Source of the DNA: Bacteroidales bacterium
GTDB lineage: Bacteria; Bacteroidota; Bacteroidia; Bacteroidales; P3
Direction: 5' to 3'
DNA length: 37,045 nucleotides
Assembly: GCA_017962445.1 (NCBI GenBank)
Contig: JAGCVI010000003.1
Coordinates: forward strand, 1-37,045
Part shown: in pieces, positions 1-8,395 of the stretch
How positions within the stretch are numbered: the stretch's first letter is position 1
Layout: each line of letters begins with the position of its first letter
Notes under the pieces: model-generated
The model's database searches: none
The model's input: only the letters and a program-made list of their open reading frames with translations
Told to the model about the DNA's origin: nothing
Program-made: the position numbers and the translations under genes

Positions 1-123
1 CTGTCTATCTCTCCAAACAGCCCGCAGGCTGTGATTGACCTATCCAACCTACCAGCAGCCGTATACATCGTCACCGCATCCTCCCCCTCCGGCTCCGCCT
101 CAAGAAAACTGACTGTGAAGTGA
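1..123 (+). CDS. C-terminal end of a T9SS cargo protein (5' truncated)
   Basis: An open frame enters from the left edge and ends at TGA 121-123, giving 40 residues. The segment LSNLPAAVYIV followed by a short basic tail ending RKLTVK is the usual end of a type A (Por) C-terminal sorting domain, which directs proteins through the type IX secretion system to the cell surface or medium. Its function cannot be told because the body of the protein is outside the window. The next gene downstream has the same kind of tail, so the two may be related surface proteins in tandem. Confidence 0.7.
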   Translation: MSISPNSPQAVIDLSNLPAAVYIVTASSPSGSASRKLTVK

Positions 124-139
124 AACAGGATACAGGACC

Positions 140-172
140 TGTTTTTTGTGACCTGTAAATTGTTTTTTGTGA
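140..172. repeat. Two direct copies of TGTTTTTTGTGA, 21 bp apart
   Basis: TGTTTTTTGTGA occurs at 140-151 and again at 161-172 in the 103-base gap before the next gene. The period is two helical turns, so it could be a double operator or a slipped duplication. I see no good TAnnTTTG box beside it. Regulatory role is only a guess. Confidence 0.4.
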
Positions 173-226
173 ACTTATCTCTCAAATCTTTATAATTAGA
201 AAATCTTCAAAACCACAATCATAATC

Positions 227-1552
227 ATGAAACAAACCGCCTTGTTTTTTGCTTTCTTTCTGTCTCTCTCTTTCGCCAACGCCCAAAACACCGTGCTCGG
301 CCTGTGCGACAGAGAACCCACCTTCCACTATGGGGAAATGTGGATAGACAATTATTGTAAACACTGCCACGGCCTTGGCAACTATACCTACACTCTATGG
401 TATACATTCCCATACCGCACCCAAAGCATCCTGGCACGCTATTGCGAAACCGACTCGGCAATGCTGGTAATTGGCGTGGCAGCGCCGGTATACATCAGCA
501 CCTTAGGCAACATAGCTGACCCCTCGATGGAAAACCGTTTGCCAGAATATTTTCACCTCTACGAATCGACAGACAGCGGCATAGTCCTCATGGCTGTTGC
601 TCAATGGGACACTATGACACCGCGCTACGACATGGAATTTATACGCCTCCACTACGGCAACCTGGCAGACACCTTCCATTTGTATTTCCCTGTCTATGAG
701 GCCTATTTCGACAAACCTGTTGTGGTAAACGACTCTTTCTATGTCGGCGGCACGACAAACAACAACGCACCGGATATAAACATGCCTACCTACGACGCAC
801 ACCCGTCAACATACTATCTGAGATATAAATACGAGTATAGCGGCTCGATGGACCAGGGCGCAGGTGCAGTATACCCCAACAGCGCACACCGCTTAGACCT
901 GATCATGAACGACAACTTCCCGACATGGAACACCAACCCGACACTGGACCCCGGCTTCGGAGCCTTATTCCCCATCTTCGACACCTCGAGCTGGGTAATC
1001 ATCGGCGACAGCGCGACATGCCCGTCCCCGACCGGACTCACCGTCCTGGACTGCAACACCATGTCGGTGTCTCTGTCATGGACATACCAGTCGGGCAACG
1101 CCTGGGAGCTGTCGCTGGCCCGCGACTCCATGCCAGCCGACAGCGGCGACATATCACTGTGGAATCTCAACTTCGCCAATATCACCGGCCTTGACAGCGG
1201 CCAGACCTACACCGCCTATGTGCGCACAGTGTGCGACGGCAACATGCGCAGCGAATGGAGCGACAGCGTGCAGTTCACCATGGCCGACCCCGGCGGCCCC
1301 ACAGGCACAGGTTCGCCGGCCTACAGATACACCGACGTGATGCCAAATCCCGCACACGACTGGCTGACCATCTGCTCTTCATTCAAAATCAAACAAGTGG
1401 AGCTGTTCTCAGCTAACGGCACACCGCTCCGGAAGCACTCCGCCGACGCACCATGCGTGAACATCAACATCGCCGACATACCTGCCGGAATGCTGCTGGC
1501 GCGCATCACCACCAACGCCGGCGTGGTGACAAAAAGAGTGGTGAAACAGTAA
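227..1552 (+). CDS. Secreted protein with fibronectin III-like domain and T9SS sorting domain
   Basis: A 441-residue protein with a clear Sec signal peptide (residues 1-19, cleavage near SFANA-Q). The middle part (about 20-260) is unrecognised, rich in Tyr, Asp and Thr, and looks like an extracellular beta-rich domain. Residues about 265-355 resemble a fibronectin type III domain (CPSPTGL start, then a Trp in strand C, then TYTAYVRTVC). The last 75 residues, starting near VMPNPAHDWL and ending KRVVKQ, match a type A T9SS C-terminal sorting domain: PNPA motif, then AGMLLARI and a basic tail. It is therefore probably exported through the T9SS and released or surface-anchored. The tandem position with another T9SS tail suggests a paralogous pair. 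I do not recognise a catalytic site. Confidence 0.8.
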   Translation: MKQTALFFAFFLSLSFANAQNTVLGLCDREPTFHYGEMWIDNYCKHCHGLGNYTYTLWYTFPYRTQSILARYCETDSAMLVIGVAAPVYISTLGNIADPSMENRLPEYFHLYESTDSGIVLMAVAQWDTMTPRYDMEFIRLHYGNLADTFHLYFPVYEAYFDKPVVVNDSFYVGGTTNNNAPDINMPTYDAHPSTYYLRYKYEYSGSMDQGAGAVYPNSAHRLDLIMNDNFPTWNTNPTLDPGFGALFPIFDTSSWVIIGDSATCPSPTGLTVLDCNTMSVSLSWTYQSGNAWELSLARDSMPADSGDISLWNLNFANITGLDSGQTYTAYVRTVCDGNMRSEWSDSVQFTMADPGGPTGTGSPAYRYTDVMPNPAHDWLTICSSFKIKQVELFSANGTPLRKHSADAPCVNINIADIPAGMLLARITTNAGVVTKRVVKQ

Positions 1553-1603
1553 TGGCTTGATTTGGCACGCAGGCAAAGCACCTGCATCAATCGCTCTCCT
1601 ATC

Positions 1604-1632
1604 GCAGACACGTGTCTGCATACCATTTTTTT
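1604..1632 (+). terminator. Possible terminator: 16-bp palindrome then T-run
   Basis: GCAGACACGTGTCTGC (1604-1619) is a perfect palindrome lying about 50 bases after the stop of the T9SS protein and followed at 1626-1632 by seven Ts. A small stem GCAGG/CCTGC (1569-1573 with 1581-1585) lies just before it. The 6-base spacer between hairpin and T-run weakens the call. Confidence 0.35.
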
Positions 1633-1664
1633 CACATATCCGTGCATAATTAAAAAATTTGGTG

Positions 1665-1672
1665 TATATTTG
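1665..1672 (+). promoter_or_regulatory. -7 box (TATATTTG) for the deoxynucleoside kinase gene
   Basis: TATATTTG fits the Bacteroidota -7 consensus TAnnTTTG. It would give a leader of about 120 bases to the ATG at 1801. No convincing -33 TTTG is seen at the right distance. Confidence 0.45.
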
Positions 1673-1800
1673 CCAAATTGAAAACGATACCTTTTTGTCG
1701 CTATCCTTTTCTGTATCAATAATTAATTTTATTTATGCAGAAAAGTGTCGGCGTGAAAAACGGTAGTGTATTATTATATTATTTAGAAATAAATAGCAAG

Positions 1801-2415
1801 ATGCATATAGCAATAGCAGGCAATATCGGTTCGGGCAAGACCACGCTGGCCAACAAACTGGCCAAACATTACCAATACGAAATGCTGCAGGAAAAGATGG
1901 AAGCCAACCCCTACATCAACAGCTTCTACGAAGACATGCGCCGCTGGAGCTTCAACCTGCAGATATACTATCTCCACACCCGCTACAAACAGCTTCTGGA
2001 AATGAAACAGACAGGATGCGACTTCATTCAGGACCGCACCCTGTACGAGGATGCATACATCTTCGCCCCCAACCTGCAGGCCATGGGTCTGATGACCACT
2101 CGCGACTACGACAACTACATAGCCGTGTTCGAACTGCTCGAGTCGTTCATACAGCCGCCTGACCTGCTGATTTACCTGCACGGCGACGTCAGCTCGCTCA
2201 TCAAACAAATACAGAAACGCGGACGCAGCTACGAGAGCTCTATACGCCTCGACTACCTGACAAACCTCAACGAACGCTACGACCGCTGGTTCGAGAGTTA
2301 TGACAAAGGCAAGGCTATGCTTATCGACATCGAAGAGCTCAACTTCGCCGACAACCGCGAGGACCTGGGCGTCGTGATAAACAAGATAGACGCCGAATTC
2401 AACGGACTCTTCTAA
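1801..2415 (+). CDS. Deoxynucleoside kinase
   Basis: Phosphorylates deoxynucleosides from the medium or from DNA turnover to the 5'-monophosphate with ATP or GTP (nucleotide salvage, cytoplasm). From the ATG at 1801 the protein is 204 residues and opens directly with the P-loop strand (MHIAIAG, then GNIGSGKTT at 8-16), as in the family. An in-frame ATG at 1735 would add 22 low-complexity residues and is less likely. A DRTLYEDAYIFA segment matches the E/DRS motif that contacts the nucleoside in dNK enzymes, and KRGRSYE fits the arginine-rich LID region. Single P-loop kinase domain, normal length. The preferred base cannot be told from sequence alone. It stands apart from the operon that follows by 83 bases. 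Confidence 0.85.
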   Translation: MHIAIAGNIGSGKTTLANKLAKHYQYEMLQEKMEANPYINSFYEDMRRWSFNLQIYYLHTRYKQLLEMKQTGCDFIQDRTLYEDAYIFAPNLQAMGLMTTRDYDNYIAVFELLESFIQPPDLLIYLHGDVSSLIKQIQKRGRSYESSIRLDYLTNLNERYDRWFESYDKGKAMLIDIEELNFADNREDLGVVINKIDAEFNGLF

Positions 2416-2498
2416 CTCTCATTCAATTCAACCACTCTTTATAACCCTAAAACTTTGGAACTTTCAAACCCCTCAAACCCATTATAAAACCATCAACC

Positions 2499-3236
2499 AT
2501 GAAGACAATCGGCATAATCCCTGCACGCTACGCCTCGACACGCTTCCCTGGCAAACCCCTGGTCATCATCAACGGCAAACCCATGATTGAACACGTATGG
2601 CACGGTGTCTACGACACTGGCCTGCTCGACCGCGTTGTCGTCGCCACAGAGGACGAGCGCATCCTCAAGACCGTCAAAGACTTCGGCGGCGAAGCTGTCA
2701 TGACAGGCAAGCACCACAAAAGCGGCACCGACCGCTGCGGCGAGGCAATACAGAAAATCGGCGAAGACATCAACACCTACGACGTGGTCATCAACATACA
2801 AGGCGACGAACCCCGCGTGGCCGCCAACCAGATAAAACTCGTGCTCGAGACCTTCGACGACCCGACAGTGCAGATTGCCACACTCAAGAAACGCATCGAG
2901 AACCTTGCCGAACTCAACTCGACCAACGCCGTCAAGGTGGTGTGCGGCAAGAACGGCGACGCCCTCTACTTCAGCCGCCAGCCTATACCCTATCTCCGCA
3001 ACATCGCCAAGGAGATGTGGCTGCGCCGCCAGAACTATTATAAACACATAGGCATCTACGCCTTCCGCCGCGAGGTGCTGCAACAAGTGGTACAGCTGGC
3101 TCAGACTCCCCTCGAGAAGAGCGAATCGCTCGAACAGTTGCGCTGGCTCGAGAACGGCTACCGCATCGCCGTACGCGAAACAACCGAGGAAAGCGTGGCC
3201 ATCGACATGCCAGAGGACCTTCTGAAACTGAAATAA
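2499..3236 (+). CDS. kdsB: 3-deoxy-manno-octulosonate cytidylyltransferase (CMP-Kdo synthetase)
   Basis: Joins CTP and Kdo to give CMP-Kdo, the donor for the inner core sugar of lipopolysaccharide. The 245 residues show the family N-terminus [18 protein letters not shown] (nucleotide-binding loop), KPMIEHVW, a VVATED strand, KSGTDRC, and NIQGDEP (metal/CTP site near residue 104). The [11 protein letters not shown] segment is also typical. Full length, start at the first ATG, which directly precedes the conserved motif. It heads a plus-strand run with the HU/SPOR gene 43 bases downstream and belongs to the same pathway as the lpxC/lpxA pair further right, so this is an LPS-bearing Gram-negative. 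Confidence 0.96.
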   Translation: MKTIGIIPARYASTRFPGKPLVIINGKPMIEHVWHGVYDTGLLDRVVVATEDERILKTVKDFGGEAVMTGKHHKSGTDRCGEAIQKIGEDINTYDVVINIQGDEPRVAANQIKLVLETFDDPTVQIATLKKRIENLAELNSTNAVKVVCGKNGDALYFSRQPIPYLRNIAKEMWLRRQNYYKHIGIYAFRREVLQQVVQLAQTPLEKSESLEQLRWLENGYRIAVRETTEESVAIDMPEDLLKLK

Positions 3237-3279
3237 TAACACGATATCATACGATTCAAGCAATCAAGGAACAGCAAAA

Positions 3280-5139
3280 ATGAATATAACCGACTATTTG
3301 GTAGCATACCTGAAACAAGGCAACACAGTCAAGATTCCCAACATCGGCACACTGTCATCTATGGACGAAGAGGCGTTTTTCGACTCCGCAACCTCAACAT
3401 TCTACCCCTCTCGCCGTGTCGTCAAGATGGAATCCGGATGGGACAAGGAAATCCAGTTTGTACACTATCTGGCAGGAAAAGAATGCGTGAGCGAGTCCAC
3501 CGCCGAACAGATTTGGAAAAACTACTGTGACGCTCTTGCAGCAAAACTCAACACCGAAGGAAGCTGCCAATTTGGCGATTTAGGACGTATCGCCTGCGAA
3601 GACGGCACCTACATGTTCACCCCCGACGACAGCCAGGCCGCAGCCGCGACACCACAACCGGTGAGCAATGTGCGCAACTATGCCGACAACAACCAGTCGG
3701 ACCCCTTCGCCATGTTCGAACAACCGATTCAACAACGCGAAATGACAACCGTCTCCATGCTGACTGGATTCACCCCAGCTCCAGCCGAACCTGAACCTAT
3801 TCCCGAGCCTGTTCCTGAACCAGAACCTGAACCCGTAATTGAACCTGAACCAGAGCCTGTTCCCGAACCAGTAATTGAACCGGAACCGGAGCCCATTCCA
3901 GAACCGGAGCCTGAGCCCGAGCCTGAACCCGTAATTGAACCGGAACCGGAGCCCATTCCAGAGCCCGAACCTGAACCCGAGCCCGAACCAGAACCTGAAC
4001 CCGAACCAGAACCAGAGCCTGTTCCTGAACCTATAACCACCACAGCCTTTGCCGACAACGACGACAAAGACAATAAGCTTGATGACACTCTGAAACAACT
4101 CGACGCAATAGCAAAGTCTGACGACGAAAGCAATCCGTTCGAAGAAGAGAAAAAGAAAAAGAAGAAAGAGAAGAAAGAGCAGAAAAAGAAAGAACATAAA
4201 AAGGAACATAAAGAAAAAGAAGAGCATAAAAAACACAAGAACGACGATGACGATGAAAATAAGGGCCATTTCTGGAAACGCCTGTTCATCATCCTGATGA
4301 TTCTCGCCATCCTGTTCGGCTGCGCAGTGGTGTTAGACCACTACCTGCTCAACGGACGCGGTCGCAACTGGGTTATGCGCCATCTGCCTAAGTCGGCACA
4401 GTCCGACTCCAATAAGAACGCTGCGAACATCAAAGCTGGCGACATTACCCCGAACCAGGACAACGTCGTTTTCACAGAAGTGGAACTTGACGAGCAACGC
4501 GACATAATAATGAAAAACATGAACGGCTACCTGGTCAAACACCTCAAAGAGCTGAAGGAAAGCCACAACCAAAAAGTGTTCCTCGAAAACGTAAGCGACT
4601 ATATCGACTCGCGTCTCACCGAACTGACACGTCCCAAGAAAGGCAGCAACTCGTACATCAACTATGACGACCCGAAACACGAGAGCTTAATACAGACCCT
4701 CAAACGTGAGAAACTCGACAAAGTCAGCACCATCATCCAGAGCGAGCTGATGGACGACGAAGTATTCGAACGTATACTGAGCGAAGTGGTTTCGGCCGAC
4801 GAGCTAACCCCCGACCCGTCAAACAAGGCCAAAGAGCAGCCAAAAGCAGCCAACACAACTGCCAAGACAACAAAACAAAAACAGGCAGTCGTGACTTCAA
4901 AGATTACCACCGAGTCGAAGAAAGGCTTCGACCTCATAGCAGGATTCTACACCAATAAGAGCACCGCCAACCAGATGTGCAGCAGACTGAAAGGCCACGG
5001 CTGCGACGCCTATATCATCAACCGCAACGGTCTGTACTACGTCAGCATGGGCAGCGCGGCAAGCAAGACTGAAGCCGACGCAATGTTCAAACACATTAAG
5101 TCGTGGTACAAAGAGGATGTAAGCATCAAGAAGTGGTAA
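3280..5139 (+). CDS. HU-domain protein with Pro-Glu tract, one membrane span and C-terminal SPOR domain
   Basis: A 619-residue protein of a layout known in Bacteroidota. Residues 1-110 resemble the HU/IHF-like fold ([25 protein letters not shown] start). Residues about 167-253 are an almost pure Pro-Glu tract with a few Val/Ile. Residues about 288-324 are Lys/Glu/His-rich and probably helical. Residues 334-357 ([18 protein letters not shown]) form one membrane span. The tail, about 547-619 ([16 protein letters not shown] to DVSIKKW), looks like a SPOR domain, which binds denuded septal glycan. The likely topology is HU part in the cytoplasm and SPOR in the periplasm, with the acidic Pro-Glu rod between the HU domain and the membrane. 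A link between nucleoid and division site is an inference only; no function is proven from the sequence. Confidence 0.85.
   Translation: MNITDYLVAYLKQGNTVKIPNIGTLSSMDEEAFFDSATSTFYPSRRVVKMESGWDKEIQFVHYLAGKECVSESTAEQIWKNYCDALAAKLNTEGSCQFGDLGRIACEDGTYMFTPDDSQAAAATPQPVSNVRNYADNNQSDPFAMFEQPIQQREMTTVSMLTGFTPAPAEPEPIPEPVPEPEPEPVIEPEPEPVPEPVIEPEPEPIPEPEPEPEPEPVIEPEPEPIPEPEPEPEPEPEPEPEPEPEPVPEPITTTAFADNDDKDNKLDDTLKQLDAIAKSDDESNPFEEEKKKKKKEKKEQKKKEHKKEHKEKEEHKKHKNDDDDENKGHFWKRLFIILMILAILFGCAVVLDHYLLNGRGRNWVMRHLPKSAQSDSNKNAANIKAGDITPNQDNVVFTEVELDEQRDIIMKNMNGYLVKHLKELKESHNQKVFLENVSDYIDSRLTELTRPKKGSNSYINYDDPKHESLIQTLKREKLDKVSTIIQSELMDDEVFERILSEVVSADELTPDPSNKAKEQPKAANTTAKTTKQKQAVVTSKITTESKKGFDLIAGFYTNKSTANQMCSRLKGHGCDAYIINRNGLYYVSMGSAASKTEADAMFKHIKSWYKEDVSIKKW
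3779..4037 (+). repeat. Imperfect tandem repeats encoding the Pro-Glu tract
   Basis: Runs of GAACC(T/G/A) and GAGCC(T/C) codon pairs. Within it the 30 bases at 3871-3900 recur exactly at 3931-3960, a 60-bp period. Such a tract can change length by slippage or unequal crossing-over without breaking the frame, since all units are multiples of six bases. Confidence 0.85.
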
Positions 5140-5158
5140 CCACCAACAACCAATAAAG

Positions 5159-5821
5159 ATGGCTAAGCACAAACTGGCACGCTTCGCTGAGAACCTGACC
5201 TTCCCCAACCTGTTCCAGGTGTCGTTCGAAAGCCTCGAGCAACAAGGCTTCGAGTGGCGCGGACGTTGGAAGGACTATTTCGGCAACGACAACCCCATAG
5301 TTCTGGAGCTGGGCTGCGGCAAAGGCGAATACACTATCGCCCTGGCACGCGAGAACAGCAACCGCAACTACATAGGTGTCGACATCAAAGGTGCACGTTT
5401 GTGGCGCGGAGCCAAGACAAGCAACGAGGAGCAGATGAAAAACGTGGCGTTCCTACGCACACGCATAGAGATGATAAACCGCTTCTTCGCCCCCGACGAG
5501 GTGTCGGAAATATGGATAACCTTCCCCGACCCGCAGCCCAAGAAACCCATGAAACGACTCACCAGCGAACGCTTCATAGGCTACTACCGCCAGATGCTGA
5601 AGCCGGGCAGCTTCATACACCTCAAGACCGACTCGCGCGAACTATACGACTACACCATGGACGAGGTCATAGCCCCCGCAGGCTACGAGGTGGAGTTCAA
5701 CACTCCCGACCTCTACGCCTCAGGCCACAACGGCATGGCTACGGCTGTGCAGACTTTCTACGAGTCGATGTTCCTCAAGGAGGGCAAGCCTATAACATAC
5801 ATCAAGTTCAAAATCAATTAG
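5159..5821 (+). CDS. trmB: tRNA (guanine46-N7)-methyltransferase
   Basis: Methylates N7 of G46 in the tRNA variable loop with S-adenosylmethionine. The 220 residues contain the SAM-binding motif VLELGCGKGEYT (near 50), YIGVDIKGARLWRGA (second SAM strand), and the family signature WITFPDPQPKKP followed by RLTSERF, which carries the catalytic Asp/Pro residues. Full length for the family. It lies 19 bases after the HU/SPOR gene and 40 bases before the YebC gene, so it is probably cotranscribed. Confidence 0.95.
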   Translation: MAKHKLARFAENLTFPNLFQVSFESLEQQGFEWRGRWKDYFGNDNPIVLELGCGKGEYTIALARENSNRNYIGVDIKGARLWRGAKTSNEEQMKNVAFLRTRIEMINRFFAPDEVSEIWITFPDPQPKKPMKRLTSERFIGYYRQMLKPGSFIHLKTDSRELYDYTMDEVIAPAGYEVEFNTPDLYASGHNGMATAVQTFYESMFLKEGKPITYIKFKIN

Positions 5822-5861
5822 ATAATAATTCAACAAATTAATAAACTAAATATTTTACATC

Positions 5862-6602
5862 ATGTCAGGACACAATAAATGGTCTAAGATTAAAAGAGCC
5901 AAAGGTGCAGCTGACGCCAAGCGCTCCAAACAGTATTCGAACATCTTGAAACAAGTGGCAATCGCCGTTCGTGAAGGCGGCCCCGATCCCGACAGCAACC
6001 CCCGTCTGCGTCTGCTCGTGCAGAACGCCCGCGGATGCAACATGCCCAAGGACACCCTGCAGCGCGCCATCAACAAAGCTAACGACAAGGACGCTGCCGC
6101 TATGCAGGAACTCACTTTCGAATGCCATGTCAACCACGGCATCGCCCTCTTCATCGAAGCCCTCAGCGACAACAACAACCGCACCGTGGCTAACGTGAAG
6201 TCTATCATGAACAAATTCGGAGGCACCCTCGAAACCAACGGCAGCCTCAGCTTCCTCTTCACCCGTAAGGGCGTTTTCGTAATTCCGCGCAAACCCGATA
6301 TGGATGTCGACGAACTTGAAATGGAACTTATCGACGGAGGCCTCGAGGAAATGGAAGTCGACGACGAATACCTCACCCTCTACACCGCCTACGAGGACTT
6401 TGGCAACATGGTGAAATTCCTCGAAACCAAGGGCATCGAGTGCGAGAGCGCCGAACTGCAGCGCATCCCCAACACCACCCGCGAGATTGACGAGGAGTCC
6501 ATCCGCAAGGTCATGAAAGTCATCAACATCCTCGAAGAGGACGACGACGTGACCAACGTCTTCCACGACATGGAAATCCCCGACGACTTCGAAGAAGAAT
6601 AA
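5862..6602 (+). CDS. yebC: YebC/PmpR-family regulator
   Basis: Conserved bacterial protein of 246 residues; family members act as DNA-binding regulators or, in more recent work on relatives (TACO1, YebC), help ribosomes through difficult sequences such as proline stretches. The N-terminus MSGHNKWSKIKRAKGAADAK is diagnostic, as are GPDPDSNPRLR, NMPKDTLQRAI and the central GG(T/N)LETNGSLSFLF segment. The C-terminus is very acidic (ending DDFEEE), and the protein is normal in length. If the translational role holds, its neighbour with a long Pro-Glu tract is a natural client, but that is speculation. Confidence 0.93.
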   Translation: MSGHNKWSKIKRAKGAADAKRSKQYSNILKQVAIAVREGGPDPDSNPRLRLLVQNARGCNMPKDTLQRAINKANDKDAAAMQELTFECHVNHGIALFIEALSDNNNRTVANVKSIMNKFGGTLETNGSLSFLFTRKGVFVIPRKPDMDVDELEMELIDGGLEEMEVDDEYLTLYTAYEDFGNMVKFLETKGIECESAELQRIPNTTREIDEESIRKVMKVINILEEDDDVTNVFHDMEIPDDFEEE

Positions 6603-6606
6603 TCGC

Positions 6607-6685
6607 AATTTTGAATGTTGAATTTCGAAAGTTGAAAATAATGGATTGTCCTAATTCAAAATTCATATTTCAAAATTCAAAATTA
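6607..6685. repeat. A+T-rich imperfect inverted repeat around the rsmI start
   Basis: The left arm (about 6607-6639, TTTTGAATGTTGAATTTCG...) is largely complementary to the right arm (about 6654-6685, ...TTTCAAAATTCAAAATTA). The ATG at 6641 sits in the loop and the right arm is translated as an N-terminal extension of RsmI. It resembles the TTGAA/TTCAA palindromic spacers seen between Bacteroidales genes. Confidence 0.6.
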
Positions 6686-7348
6686 TATCTTGTACCCACA
6701 CCGGTAGGAAACCTCGACGACATGACTTTTCGTGGCGTCGAGGTTTTAAAATCGGTCGACCTCATACTGGCCGAGGACACCCGCACCAGCCGCGTGCTGA
6801 TGCAACACTATGGCATCACGACGCCGCTGCAAAGCTACCACATCTTCAACGAGCACAAGGTGGTCGACGGTCTGGTGGAGAAACTGATGAGCGGCATGAG
6901 CATCGCCGTGGTGACCGACGCCGGCACCCCAGGCATCAGCGACCCGGGATTCCTGCTGGTGCGTGAAGCGGTGCGAAAAGGCGTAGAGGTTGAATGTCTT
7001 CCCGGTGCCACAGCCTTCGTGCCGGCACTGATAGACAGCGGACTCCCTTGCGACCGCTTCGTTTTCGAAGGCTTCCTGCCCCACAAGAAAGGCCGCCAGA
7101 CAGCCATACAGCGACTGGCCGAGGAAAGCCGCACAATGATAATTTACGAAAGTCCGTTCCGCCTCGTCAAGCTGCTTGAACAACTGATGGAAACCATAGG
7201 GGAAGAGCGCCAAGTCAGCGTAAGCCGCGAAATAAGCAAACTGCACGCCGAGACGGCTCGCGGCACCCTGCGCGAAGTACACGACCACTTCGCCGCCAAA
7301 GAGGTCAAGGGCGAGATAGTGGTCATCCTCGCCGGAAAAGAGGAATAA
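6641..7348 (+). CDS. rsmI: 16S rRNA (cytidine1402-2'-O)-methyltransferase
   Basis: Adds the 2'-O-methyl group to C1402 in the ribosomal P site using S-adenosylmethionine; tetrapyrrole-methylase fold. From 6641 it has 235 residues. The family normally begins at KLYLVPTPVGN, which here is reached only after about 13 extra residues encoded by an inverted repeat; no ATG lies closer, so 6641 is the best start and 6611 the alternative. Other landmarks: ILAEDTRTSRVLM, DAGTPGISDPG (SAM loop), LPGATAFVPALIDSGL, FEGFLPHKKG and YESPFRL. The stop is 7 bases from the convergent exonuclease stop. The preceding yebC gene ends 38 bases upstream, so the start region is squeezed into the repeat. Confidence 0.93.
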   Translation: MDCPNSKFIFQNSKLYLVPTPVGNLDDMTFRGVEVLKSVDLILAEDTRTSRVLMQHYGITTPLQSYHIFNEHKVVDGLVEKLMSGMSIAVVTDAGTPGISDPGFLLVREAVRKGVEVECLPGATAFVPALIDSGLPCDRFVFEGFLPHKKGRQTAIQRLAEESRTMIIYESPFRLVKLLEQLMETIGEERQVSVSREISKLHAETARGTLREVHDHFAAKEVKGEIVVILAGKEE

Positions 7349-7355
7349 TCCAAAA

Positions 7356-7850
7356 CTACAGTATTTTCATCGCTATCGCTGCACAAGCCTCCGCATCGGC
7401 AAGTGCATTATGATGGTTTTCCAGGCAAAAGCCACAAGCTTCCGCCACGGTGTGGAGCTGGTGGTTTGGCAGCCGCCTACCGAAATGGCGACGTGAGGCA
7501 CGACACGTACAATAAAACCTGTAGTCGGGCCAGTCCATACGGTATACTTGCATCACGGCTCGCAGGCACCCCTCGTCGAAGGGCGAGTTGTGAGCCACCA
7601 GCGGCAATCCCTCAATGCGGGGAGCTATTTTCGCCCATACCTTGGGGAACACCTCCGCGTCGTCGGTGTCCTCGTGACCAAGACCATGCACCTGCTGACA
7701 GAACCACGAGTAGTAGTTTGGCTCTGGCTGGATAAGGCTATAGAACGAGTCGACAACCCTGCCCTGCCGAACAACCACAACACCTACGCTGCATACACTG
7801 CTCCGGCATCCATTTGCAGTCTCAAAATCTATAGCCGCAAAATCAAGCAT
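7356..7850 (-). CDS. DnaQ-like 3'-5' exonuclease (DEDDh)
   Basis: A 164-residue exonuclease domain protein. Visible DEDDh residues: D7 and E9 in FAAIDFETA (motif I), the HNSPFDEGCL segment near residue 87 (motif II Asp), and HNALADAEACA near residue 146 (motif III, His plus Asp). This arrangement fits the epsilon subunit/ RNase T/ oligoribonuclease superfamily. It is stand-alone, without polymerase or BRCT or GIY-YIG partners, so the substrate is open: DNA repair or RNA trimming are both possible. It is the last gene of a three-gene minus-strand run, 17 bases after the phospholipase D-like gene, and converges on rsmI. Confidence 0.85.
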   Translation of the reverse strand: MLDFAAIDFETANGCRSSVCSVGVVVVRQGRVVDSFYSLIQPEPNYYSWFCQQVHGLGHEDTDDAEVFPKVWAKIAPRIEGLPLVAHNSPFDEGCLRAVMQVYRMDWPDYRFYCTCRASRRHFGRRLPNHQLHTVAEACGFCLENHHNALADAEACAAIAMKIL

Positions 7851-7867
7851 ATCCCGTCCTAGTTATT

Positions 7868-8392
7868 TTATCTTGCAATTCTGTCACCGCAAAAGTCCTT
7901 GCGTTTGCAGTCGCGACAGCGGAGGCCCTGCCAGATGCCGTCAAGATGGTCGGCGGCGGCATCAACCAGCTGGGGCTCGTCGGTAAGTATGCCTGCCTCG
8001 AAATTGCGGTTGCCCTCGCCCTTCATGCCAATGCCGGCCCCGGTCAGGTTGGCGGAGCCTATGTAGGCAGTCGAACAGTCGAAAATCATGATTTTGAAAT
8101 GCACGCGCGGACAAAGCCTGCGTTCCAGACGTGTCCATAACCCTGGATAATTGTCGAAGTCCTCACGGAAATTCTCGCCAGGCTCCTTGGCATGCAACAG
8201 CCGCACCTCGACACCTCTCCGCAAAAGCCTGTCAAGCACAGCCAGAAAAGGCTCTGTCGCTCGTCCACGCGACACATACAGGTCTTTCAAATCAGCGGTG
8301 GCAATCCACAAATCATGCTTCACAGCCTCGCAGCGCGAAAGAACCTCGGTGTAGTGCTCCTTATCAGCGATATAGCGCAGCATTGAATACAA
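7868..8392 (-). CDS. Phospholipase D-like protein with C-terminal Cys cluster
   Basis: A 174-residue protein with one HKD motif: H-F-K-I-M-I-F-D near residue 97, followed by AYIGSANLTGAG, as in PLD-family nucleases and lipases. Family enzymes need two HKD halves, so this one would have to work as a dimer, like the Nuc or BfiI type. There is no signal peptide, which favours a cytoplasmic nuclease over a lipase. The tail carries CRDCKRKDFC (C-x2-C-x5-C), a possible metal site. It lies 3 bases after the stop of the exported zinc-ribbon protein and 17 bases before the exonuclease; with the latter it could form a nucleic-acid processing pair, which is an inference from position. Confidence 0.75.
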   Translation of the reverse strand: MYSMLRYIADKEHYTEVLSRCEAVKHDLWIATADLKDLYVSRGRATEPFLAVLDRLLRRGVEVRLLHAKEPGENFREDFDNYPGLWTRLERRLCPRVHFKIMIFDCSTAYIGSANLTGAGIGMKGEGNRNFEAGILTDEPQLVDAAADHLDGIWQGLRCRDCKRKDFCGDRIAR

Positions 8393-8395
8393 AGG

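Noticed and set aside
1735-1800. Upstream start of the deoxynucleoside kinase
   Set aside because: The 22 added residues are low-complexity and the family starts at the P-loop strand encoded from 1801.
3580-4310. Two minus-strand frames opposite the Pro-Glu tract, with Gly-Ser or Phe-Arg repeats
   Set aside because: The repeats are only the complement of the Pro-Glu codons of the HU/SPOR gene.
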